A stretch of DNA of 17,447 nt, taken from contig URVO01000010.1 of the NCBI GenBank assembly GCA_900551335.1, forward strand, positions 1 to 17,447, written 5' to 3'. Source of the stretch: an uncultured Phascolarctobacterium sp. GTDB lineage: Bacteria > Bacillota > Negativicutes > Acidaminococcales > Acidaminococcaceae. The notes under the pieces are model-generated. The model ran no database searches, was not told the DNA's origin, and was given only the letters and a program-made list of their open reading frames with translations. A program made the translations under genes and the position numbers. Shown piece after piece: positions 1 to 7,456 of this stretch. The number at the start of each line of letters is the position of its first letter. Position 1 is the first letter of the stretch.

Positions 1-146
1 CGTACATGCTGGTTGTTGGCGACCGCGATATCGAAAACAAAACCGTTTCTCCGCGTAACCGCACCGAGGGCGATATGGGCGCTATGAGCTTCGAAGCATT
101 TGAAGCAATCCTGAAGGACGTAGTTGATTCCAAAGCTAAAAAATAA
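1..146 (+). CDS. thrS: Threonyl-tRNA synthetase, C-terminal end (partial)
   Basis: The window opens inside a gene read in the frame that starts at base 3, giving 47 residues before a TAA stop at 144-146. The fragment begins YMLVVGDRDIEN and continues through PRNRTEGDMGAMSFEAF. This matches the end of the anticodon-binding domain of class II threonyl-tRNA synthetases, where a YMLVxGDxExE strand is followed by a basic R-x-R and a GDxGxM segment. The full enzyme charges tRNA-Thr with threonine in the cytoplasm; its catalytic core lies outside the window. A rho-independent terminator follows 28 nt after the stop, so this gene ends its transcript. The assignment rests on a short fragment; other class IIa synthetases share this domain but fit less well. 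Confidence 0.85.
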   Translation, partial: YMLVVGDRDIENKTVSPRNRTEGDMGAMSFEAFEAILKDVVDSKAKK

Positions 147-174
147 TATTTTCAGCTTCTGCTGAGCTGTAAGA

Positions 175-216
175 GCGAAGGCTGTACTGTCAAAGGTGCA
201 GGCCTTCGCTTTTTTT
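175..216 (+). terminator. Rho-independent terminator of thrS
   Basis: A perfect 8-bp stem pairs GCGAAGGC (175-182) with GCCTTCGC (202-209) and is followed at once by seven T (210-216). It lies 28 nt after the thrS stop and before the lepA promoter, separating the two transcripts. Confidence 0.9.
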
Positions 217-248
217 CGTCAGGCGGGGGCTGTCGGCGTTCTTTTTAG

Positions 249-278
249 TTTACAGGCATTGGCAGAAAATGGTATAAT
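249..278 (+). promoter_or_regulatory. SigA-type extended -10 promoter for lepA operon
   Basis: TTTACA (249-254) serves as -35 and TATAAT (273-278) as a perfect -10, with an 18-nt spacer. TG at 270-271 makes it an extended -10 (TGGTATAAT). The same nine bases recur in the lspA promoter. The predicted start of transcription is near 285, giving a short leader to lepA at 327. Confidence 0.8.
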
Positions 279-326
279 AATTAGTGCTAATAAATTATTA
301 TCAACAAAGGAGAAAGCAACATTACT

Positions 327-2126
<1,800 letters not shown>

Positions 2127-2135
2127 CTAGGGGGA

Positions 2136-2178
2136 CCGTCTATAAGCACCCATCTACTGCACAACAATTCCTAGACGG
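2136..2178 (+). repeat. Inverted repeat in the lepA-cdaA gap
   Basis: CCGTCTA (2136-2142) and TAGACGG (2172-2178) are perfect 7-base inverted arms around a 29-nt loop. An overlapping pair, CTAGG (2127-2131) and CCTAG (2170-2174), can compete with it. No T-tract follows, so it is not a normal terminator. Function is unknown; an mRNA stabiliser, processing site or operator are possible. Confidence 0.5.
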
Positions 2179-2225
2179 ACATACTTAATATATACAATGG
2201 TTATTATGATAGGAGAAGAACAATT

Positions 2226-3065
2226 ATGATGGTTCAACTGCAGGGCCTGCTGTCGACGATCAGTGTGCTGGATATCATTGATATTGTCGTTGTGGCCTAC
2301 TTTCTCTATCGTTTATATCTCATGCTGAAAAATACTCGCGCGGCAACGCTGGGCAAGGGCCTGTTGGTGCTCGTGGGCTTTATGGTTATCTGCCGCTGGC
2401 TGAATCTGCATGTTATCAGCTGGCTGCTGGAAAAGAGCATGACTGTTATTATGGTTGCGCTGCCGGTTGTCTTTCAGCCGGAGCTGCGCCGCGCGCTGGA
2501 GCAGATTGGCCGCGGCAAGCTGTTCCGTAAGAGCAGCGAGCTTGATGAGCAGGAGCTGGAGGAAATGCTGGATTCCGTTGCTCATGCGACGAAGATTATG
2601 AGCAAGAACAAGGTCGGCGCGCTGATGGTTTTTGAGCGTGCTACCGGTCTGGTGGAGCGTATCGAAACGGGCGTGCCTGTTGATGGCTTGGTGAGCTCAG
2701 GCCTGATTCAGAACATCTTTGTTAAGGATACGCCGCTGCATGACGGCGCGATTATTATCCGCGGCAACCGCATTGTGGCTGCCTGCTGTCTGCTGCCGCT
2801 GACGGAAAACCGCAACCTCAGCCAGGAGCTGGGCACGCGTCACCGTGCAGCCATCGGTATGTCGGAGCAGTCCGATGCGATGGTGCTGGTTGTCAGTGAG
2901 GAAACGGGCACGATTTCTATTGCGCGCAATGGTGAGCTGATGCGTTATCTGACTGTTGATGATGTGAAGGACATTTTGCGTACAGCTATTTTCAAACCTC
3001 ATACGACGGGTAAGAATTCAATTGTTGATAAATTGAAGAATTTGTTGGGCGGTGAGAAAAAATGA
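2226..3065 (+). CDS. cdaA: Diadenylate cyclase CdaA (c-di-AMP synthase), membrane-bound
   Basis: A 279-residue protein of the CdaA/YbbP class, which makes c-di-AMP from two ATP at the inner face of the membrane. The N-terminus has three hydrophobic segments (about 12-34, 43-60 and 62-83). A linker and the DAC catalytic domain follow (about 95-255), with the two signature motifs DGA at 173-175 (LHDGAIIIRG) and RHR at 205-207 (GTRHRAAIG). In other Firmicutes CdaA is bound by CdaR and inhibited by GlmM, and both are encoded downstream here. AGGAG at 2211-2215 lies 10 nt before the chosen ATG; a second ATG follows directly, so the start could be one codon later. The TGA stop overlaps the cdaR start by four bases (ATGA), which points to translational coupling. 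c-di-AMP controls osmolyte and potassium transport and wall homeostasis in Firmicutes. Confidence 0.96.
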   Translation: MMVQLQGLLSTISVLDIIDIVVVAYFLYRLYLMLKNTRAATLGKGLLVLVGFMVICRWLNLHVISWLLEKSMTVIMVALPVVFQPELRRALEQIGRGKLFRKSSELDEQELEEMLDSVAHATKIMSKNKVGALMVFERATGLVERIETGVPVDGLVSSGLIQNIFVKDTPLHDGAIIIRGNRIVAACCLLPLTENRNLSQELGTRHRAAIGMSEQSDAMVLVVSEETGTISIARNGELMRYLTVDDVKDILRTAIFKPHTTGKNSIVDKLKNLLGGEKK

Positions 3066-3994
3066 GACTTCTGCAAAGACTTGCACGCAAGGAAAATATA
3101 TTGGCCCGCATTATCTGCCTGCTGATTGCCTGCGCTATGTGGGTTTATGTGATGACAGACCAGAACCCGATTGTGGAGCGCAGTGTGGAGGTGCATCTGC
3201 AGCAGAACAATCTGCCGAACAATATGATGGTGTTCAATGCGCCGGAGAAGATTCTGGTGCGTGTGCGCGGCTCGCGCACGCAGGTGATGGCGGATAATCT
3301 GGATAAGCAGATCAGCGCTTCTATTAATCTGAGGAATATTACCGAAGGTCAGCAAAGCCTGCCGATTACTGTCACCTATGCCGGTGGCGAGGTGGTTACG
3401 GTGACGCCGAAGGAGGTTTCTATCTACGTTGATACGGTCAGCGAGAAGAAGGTTCCTGTGACGACGCGTATCGTGGGCGCTGTTTCCAGCGATATGACGA
3501 TTGGTACTAGTGTGATTACGCCGCCGGAGGTTACGCTGCGTGGCGCAACGCACCGCATTGATAAGGTGAATAAGGTCGTAGCGCCGATTGACGTTACTGA
3601 TCATACCGGCAGCTTCGAGGCGGAAAGCGATCTTGTTGCTGTGAGCGACGATGGCTATGATATCCCGAATATGAGAATTATTCCGGAGCGCGTTATGGTG
3701 CAGGCCACGATGGTCAGCCAGATGCTGTCGACAAATGTGCCGGTGAAGCTTGTTATGACCGGCGAGCTGCCTAAGGGCATTGTAGTTACAAAAACAGAGA
3801 TTCTTCCGGAAAGCATCCGCATTACGGCGCCGCCTTCTGTGCTCAAGGAGCTGAAGGAGGTCAAGACGAAGCCTATGGATATCAGCAAGCTGGATGGCAG
3901 CGTGGTGAGCGCTGTGGAGCTTGATTTGCCGGAGAAAATTATTCCTGAGCTGCGCACGGTGCAGGTAAGGATTTCGGTAGAAAGGCAGAGTTGA
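3062..3994 (+). CDS. cdaR: CdaR / YbbR-domain regulator of CdaA
   Basis: A 310-residue protein with one N-terminal membrane segment (about 12-31, after basic RLLQRLARK) and the remainder predicted outside the membrane. The outer part splits by eye into three YbbR-type beta domains, about 36-125, 126-215 and 222-306. The repeated hallmark is a strand of the type P-x-x-V-x-V-R-G/V-x-A: LVRVRG (65-70), VTLRGA (157-162), IRITAP (252-257). CdaR binds CdaA through the membrane and modulates c-di-AMP synthesis in Bacillus and Listeria. B. subtilis CdaR is longer, with four repeats. The gene overlaps the cdaA stop by four bases. The next gene starts 7 nt after its stop, so all are cotranscribed. Family assignment is secure from order and motif; the exact domain limits are estimates. 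Confidence 0.92.
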   Translation: MRLLQRLARKENILARIICLLIACAMWVYVMTDQNPIVERSVEVHLQQNNLPNNMMVFNAPEKILVRVRGSRTQVMADNLDKQISASINLRNITEGQQSLPITVTYAGGEVVTVTPKEVSIYVDTVSEKKVPVTTRIVGAVSSDMTIGTSVITPPEVTLRGATHRIDKVNKVVAPIDVTDHTGSFEAESDLVAVSDDGYDIPNMRIIPERVMVQATMVSQMLSTNVPVKLVMTGELPKGIVVTKTEILPESIRITAPPSVLKELKEVKTKPMDISKLDGSVVSAVELDLPEKIIPELRTVQVRISVERQS

Positions 3995-4001
3995 TTAGAC
4001 G

Positions 4002-5606
4002 ATGAAGCTGAAAATAAATAATGTGCGCATCAGCCTGCTGCATGAGCAGAGTCTGGAGCAGGCTGTCTGCAAAAAGGCTGGGATTTCCCGAGAAATGCTG
4101 GGCGGCGTGCAGATTCTGCGTAAGGCTGTGGACGCACGTAAGAAGCAGGATGTTTGCCTTAATTATCACGTGCTGGCTGATATTGAGGCGAATGGCAGGC
4201 AGGCGAAGCGCCTGCTGGCCGATAGGGACATCAGCAAATATGAGCAGAAGGCAGCGCCGGAGCTTGTTGTGGGTACGCTGCCGCTGAGCGCACCGCCTGT
4301 GGTTATCGGCGCAGGTCCGGCGGGACTTTTGGCGGCATTGCAGCTGGCGGAGCATGGCTATCAGCCGCTTTTGCTGGAGCGCGGCAAGCCTGTGGCAGAG
4401 CGCGTGCAGGATGTGCAGCGCTTCTGGAGCACCGGCGACTTCAACCCGGCGTCTAATGTGCAGTTTGGCGAGGGCGGTGCTGGAACCTTTTCCGACGGCA
4501 AGCTGACAACGCGCGTCAATGATCCGCAGATGGCAGATATTTTGCAGCTGTTTGTGGAGGCGGGGGCGCCGGAGAATATTCTTTATGAGCATAAGCCGCA
4601 CGTCGGCACGGATAAGCTGCGGGCGATGGTTACGGGGCTCAGCAGACGCATCGTCGAGCTGGGCGGCAGCGTGCGCTACAATGCGCGCGTAAGCGATTTG
4701 CTTATTAATAACAATACCGTGCAGGGCGTAGTGCTGGACAACGGTGAGCAGATAGCAGCCGGAGCAGTCGTATTGGCCTGCGGCCATAGTGCTCGCGATA
4801 CCTATGCGATGCTCGCCAGCCGCGGCGTGGGCATTGTGAGTAAGCCATTTGCTATCGGCGTGCGCATTGAGCATCCGCAGGAGCTGATCGACAGGGCGCA
4901 GTATGGCAGCTTTGCCGGCAATCATCTGCTGGGAGCAGCGGATTATGCGCTCGTTTACCATACGCCGGATAAAAGCAGAACGGCCTATTCCTTCTGCATG
5001 TGTCCGGGCGGTCAGGTGGTGGCAGCGGCGTCTGAAAGCGGCGGTGTTGTAGTCAACGGCATGAGTATGTTCAAGCGTGACAGCGGCATTGCCAACAGTG
5101 CGCTCGTGGTCAACGTTTCGAGCGAGGATTTTGGCGACGGCCCGCTCGCCGGTGTGGAGTTCCAGCGTCAGTATGAACGCCTGGCCTTCGCAGCAGGCGG
5201 CAGCAGCTATTATGCGCCGGCGCAGAATCTGGACAGCTTCTTTAAGCGCAGCACGCCTTCGCTTGAGGGCCTGCTGACGGGCAGCTATCGTCCGGGACTG
5301 ACGGCGTGTAGCCTTGATAAGGTTCTGCCTGCGTATGTCACGGAAACGCTGCGTCAGGGCATCGCCAGCTTCGGACGCAAGCTGGCAGGCTACGCGGACG
5401 GCGGCGCACTGCTGACGGGCGTGGAGACACGCACCTCTGCACCTGTACGCATTGAGCGCGACAGGCAGAGCTATGTGTCGTTGACGCATGACCTGCTCTA
5501 TCCGTGCGGCGAGGGCGCAGGCTATGCCGGCGGCATCATGAGCGCAGCGCTGGATGGCTATCATGTGGCGCGGGCGATTATGGAAAGATTTAAGCCTATT
5601 AAGTAG
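4002..5606 (+). CDS. FAD-dependent dehydrogenase, COG2509-like, function unknown
   Basis: A 534-residue soluble flavoprotein. The first ~95 residues form a small basic domain unlike a Rossmann fold. The dinucleotide-binding motif VVIGAGPAGLLAALQLAEHG starts at about 100 (GxGxxG at 103-108) and ends in an acidic strand residue (LLLERG). A family-specific stretch FGEGGAGTFSDGKL lies at 155-168, CPGG near 333, and the second FAD motif GEGAGYAGG at 503-511, close to the C-terminus. No transmembrane helix or Fe-S cluster motif is visible. The substrate is not known for this family. The gene is wedged between cdaR and glmM, 7 nt after the cdaR stop, with only a weak ribosome site (AAAGG 3981-3985, 16 nt before ATG), which suggests coupling to cdaR translation. 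I recall this arrangement in clostridia and Negativicutes, so it is probably conserved, but its role in c-di-AMP or wall synthesis is inference. Confidence 0.85.
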   Translation: MKLKINNVRISLLHEQSLEQAVCKKAGISREMLGGVQILRKAVDARKKQDVCLNYHVLADIEANGRQAKRLLADRDISKYEQKAAPELVVGTLPLSAPPVVIGAGPAGLLAALQLAEHGYQPLLLERGKPVAERVQDVQRFWSTGDFNPASNVQFGEGGAGTFSDGKLTTRVNDPQMADILQLFVEAGAPENILYEHKPHVGTDKLRAMVTGLSRRIVELGGSVRYNARVSDLLINNNTVQGVVLDNGEQIAAGAVVLACGHSARDTYAMLASRGVGIVSKPFAIGVRIEHPQELIDRAQYGSFAGNHLLGAADYALVYHTPDKSRTAYSFCMCPGGQVVAAASESGGVVVNGMSMFKRDSGIANSALVVNVSSEDFGDGPLAGVEFQRQYERLAFAAGGSSYYAPAQNLDSFFKRSTPSLEGLLTGSYRPGLTACSLDKVLPAYVTETLRQGIASFGRKLAGYADGGALLTGVETRTSAPVRIERDRQSYVSLTHDLLYPCGEGAGYAGGIMSAALDGYHVARAIMERFKPIK

Positions 5607-5607
5607 T

Positions 5608-5625
5608 CTGGCGATAAAGCACCAG
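5608..5625 (+). repeat. Short stem-loop presenting a repeated decamer (copy 1)
   Basis: Two bases after the stop of the flavoprotein gene, CTGG (5608-5611) and CCAG (5622-5625) flank the ten bases CGATAAAGCA (5612-5621). The identical decamer occurs six bases after the glmM stop codon at 7009-7018. There is no T-tract, so this is not a terminator. Confidence 0.45.
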
Positions 5626-5662
5626 CATTATTTAGTAATATATTAGGGAGGTTTTTATAAAA

Positions 5663-7003
5663 ATGGCAAGATTATTTGGTACTGATGGTGTTCGTGGTGT
5701 AGCGAACGTGGAGCTGACTCCTGAGCTGGCCTTTAAGCTTGGCTATGCAGCTGCAAAATATTTTGGTCGTGAGGTTTCATGTCCGAAGATTATTATCGGC
5801 AGAGACACCCGCCGCAGTGGTCAGATGCTGGAAAGCGCTCTGGCAGCAGGCATCTGCAGCGCCGGCGGCAACGCACATCTTCTGGGCGTAATGCCGACTC
5901 CGGCAGTTTCCTTCCTCACTAGCGAGGTAAAGGCGAACGCAGGCGTGGTTATTTCTGCATCCCACAATCCGTTCGAGGATAATGGCATTAAGTTCTTCTC
6001 TCAGACCGGCCACAAGCTGCCGGATACCGTAGAGGATGAAATCGCTGCTATTGTAGCTGCGCCGATTGATTATACGCAGGCAGCTCGCGGCAGCAGCGTT
6101 GGACAGATTATCTACGAAAAGGATTTGTCCGCTCTGTATATCAAGCATATCTTGAGCACTGCTTATGCAAAGCTCAACGGCCTGAAAATCGTTATGGACT
6201 GCTCCAATGGTGCCAACAGCGAGATTGCTCCGGTTATCCTGCGCAGCCTTGGCGCAGAGGTTATTGCTATCTTCAACGAGCCTAACGGCCTGAACATCAA
6301 CAACGGCTGCGGCTCTACGCATCTGGAGGCTTTGCAGAAGAAGGTTGTCGAGGTTGGCGCTAATGTCGGTATCGCTAACGACGGCGACGCTGACCGCTGC
6401 CTGGTTGTTGATGAAAACGGCGAGGCTATGGACGGCGACCAGATTATGCTGATTTGCGCTCTGGAGCTTATGAAGCGCGGCAAGCTGCATGACAATATGC
6501 TCGTTACCACGGTTATGAGCAACGTTGGTCTGCATCAGGCTATGAAGGCTCATGGCGGCCATACTGTTAAGACTGCTGTCGGCGACCGCTATGTGCTGGA
6601 GGAAATGCTCAAGCATAACTATTCCATCGGCGGCGAGCAGTCCGGCCATATCATCTTCTCCGAGTTCGCCAAGACTGGCGACGGCATTTTGACCGCTGTA
6701 CAGCTGCTGTGCGCTATGGTGAAGAATAACAAGAGCCTGGCCGAAATGGGCTCCGTGATGACGAAGTTCCCGCAGGTGCTGTTGAACGTGCGCGTAAAGG
6801 ATAAAAACGGCTGGGAGGAAAAGGCTGCTATCCAAGAGGTTATCAAAAAGTACCAAGAGGAGCTGGGCGAAAATGGCCAGATTCTGGTGCGTGCTTCCGG
6901 CACCGAGCCCTTGATCCGTATCATGGCTGAAGGTCCGAAGCAGGAGCGTCTGGAGCAGATTACGAATGCTATAGGTGAGGTTGTCACTCGCGAGCTTGTG
7001 TAA
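5663..7003 (+). CDS. glmM: Phosphoglucosamine mutase GlmM
   Basis: A 446-residue alpha-D-phosphohexomutase that converts glucosamine-6-phosphate to glucosamine-1-phosphate on the route to UDP-GlcNAc for peptidoglycan. The four active-site loops are intact: phosphoserine loop VISASHNPFEDNG with catalytic Ser100, metal-binding DGDADR (240-245), sugar-specificity loop GEQSGH (324-329), and phosphate-binding RASGTEPLIR (410-419). The GEQSGH loop and the MARLFGTDGVRG start distinguish GlmM from PGM/PMM enzymes. A strong GGGAGG (5646-5651) precedes the ATG. GlmM also binds and inhibits CdaA in several Firmicutes, so linkage to cdaA-cdaR carries a regulatory meaning as well as a metabolic one. No promoter is obvious in the 56-nt gap upstream; it is most likely read from the lepA/cdaA transcript. 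No terminator is visible after it. Confidence 0.97.
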   Translation: MARLFGTDGVRGVANVELTPELAFKLGYAAAKYFGREVSCPKIIIGRDTRRSGQMLESALAAGICSAGGNAHLLGVMPTPAVSFLTSEVKANAGVVISASHNPFEDNGIKFFSQTGHKLPDTVEDEIAAIVAAPIDYTQAARGSSVGQIIYEKDLSALYIKHILSTAYAKLNGLKIVMDCSNGANSEIAPVILRSLGAEVIAIFNEPNGLNINNGCGSTHLEALQKKVVEVGANVGIANDGDADRCLVVDENGEAMDGDQIMLICALELMKRGKLHDNMLVTTVMSNVGLHQAMKAHGGHTVKTAVGDRYVLEEMLKHNYSIGGEQSGHIIFSEFAKTGDGILTAVQLLCAMVKNNKSLAEMGSVMTKFPQVLLNVRVKDKNGWEEKAAIQEVIKKYQEELGENGQILVRASGTEPLIRIMAEGPKQERLEQITNAIGEVVTRELV

Positions 7004-7008
7004 ACGGA

Positions 7009-7018
7009 CGATAAAGCA
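7009..7018 (+). repeat. Repeated decamer after glmM stop (copy 2)
   Basis: CGATAAAGCA, identical to 5612-5621, again just downstream of a stop codon. The shared context is slightly longer, G[A/G]CGATAAAGCA. Here the flanking stem is weak: only GA/TC (7007-7008 with 7019-7020) closes the loop directly. Confidence 0.4.
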
Positions 7019-7048
7019 TCATCTGTCGAAAGTTCACTTTTGGTTTGC

Positions 7049-7077
7049 TTGACCAGCGAGTCGACATATTGTAAAAT
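7049..7077 (+). promoter_or_regulatory. SigA-type promoter of glmS
   Basis: TTGACC (7049-7054) and TAAAAT (7072-7077) are each one base from consensus and are separated by exactly 17 nt. Transcription should begin near 7084, about 90 nt before the ribozyme cleavage site and about 370 nt before the glmS start codon. glmS therefore has its own transcript, separate from glmM. Confidence 0.82.
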
Positions 7078-7087
7078 TAATATAGTC

Positions 7088-7132
7088 ACAATGATGTGCC
7101 ACGTGGGATTGTCCGCCTGCGTGGCTCATTGT
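7088..7132 (+). other. Strong hairpin at the 5' end of the glmS transcript
   Basis: ACAATGA (7088-7094) pairs with TCATTGT (7126-7132), and GCCACG (7098-7103) with CGTGGC (7120-7125). The result is a 13-bp stem interrupted only by a TGT bulge (7095-7097), with a 16-nt loop. It lies a few bases after the predicted transcription start. The bases GCCTGC (7115-7120) could alternatively pair with GCAGGC (7149-7154), just before the ribozyme. No clean T-tract follows. A 5' mRNA stabiliser or an attenuation switch are possible; function is inferred only. Confidence 0.6.
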
Positions 7133-7173
7133 CTGTTTGCTGCTTTTTGCAGGCAGTACAGGCTAGGGACAAG

Positions 7174-7303
7174 AGCGCATGTACCGCGCAAGCGGTGGAC
7201 GAGGAATGAGGTTATCGAGTAGTCAGCGGATGCCTCACGGTCAGCTGCAAGACCGCAAGCCAGATACAAAAGCCTTCGGCAACGAGGGAAACAAAGGTCT
7301 GGC
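7174..7303 (+). ncRNA. glmS ribozyme (GlcN6P-activated self-cleaving riboswitch)
   Basis: The conserved core is recognisable in order: AGCGC at the cleavage site (cut expected between A7174 and G7175), GACGAGGA (7198-7205), GTTATCGA (7211-7218) and GCGGATGCC (7226-7234). The helices fit. P1 is a short ACCGC/GCGGT (7183-7187/7192-7196) closed by a GCAA loop. P2 is TGAGG/CCTCA (7207-7211/7233-7237). P3 is CGGTC/GACCG (7238-7242/7251-7255). P4 is GCCAGA/TCTGGC (7259-7264/7298-7303). P4.1 is CCTTCG/CGAGGG (7273-7278/7283-7288), closed by GCAA. It sits upstream of glmS, as this class always does. Binding of GlcN6P makes the RNA cut its own 5' side, leading to decay of the glmS mRNA and so to end-product control. 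Oddity: the usual GCGCC start reads GCGCA here. Confidence 0.95.
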
Positions 7304-7456
7304 GGCAGAAAGGACACATAATATTAATACAGGCTCGCAAGGGAGAAGGTATTAGATACGAGGAAGGTTGACGCAGGCGTACTAAAGGTACGTCGAGGAA
7401 ACCTGACGAAGTAGATGATGCCTTATACCTTGCAGCGTAGAGGAGGATTACTAATT
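7304..7456 (+). other. Structured leader between ribozyme and glmS
   Basis: About 150 nt without a gene. AGGTT (7365-7369) pairs with AACCT (7400-7404), enclosing GGCGTAC/GTACGTC (7376-7382/7388-7394) with a TAAAG loop. An outer helix AAGGTAT/ATACCTT (7346-7352/7425-7431) can close the domain. A mutually exclusive helix, GCAAGG/CCTTGC (7337-7342/7428-7433), shares its 3' arm. The ribosome site AGAGGAGG (7439-7446) lies just after the closing helix, 10 nt before the glmS ATG. None of this belongs to the known glmS ribozyme fold. I do not recognise the element. Confidence 0.5.

Noticed and set aside
2191..2210. TATACA and TATGAT as a possible cdaA promoter
   Set aside because: No acceptable -35 at proper spacing, and TATGAT abuts the ribosome site, leaving no room for a leader.
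3939..5564. A 541-codon minus-strand open frame opposite the flavoprotein gene; also long ones at 7451-9139, 12209-13255, 1275-2093 and 5777-6856
   Set aside because: They are mirror frames of well-supported plus-strand genes with clear motifs. Their translations are low-complexity, rich in Arg/His/Gln/Leu, and match no family.
7415..7456. Upstream in-frame ATG for glmS
   Set aside because: It would add 14 residues ahead of the nucleophile cysteine, which must be exposed at the N-terminus. The AGAGGAGG site fits the ATG at 7457.
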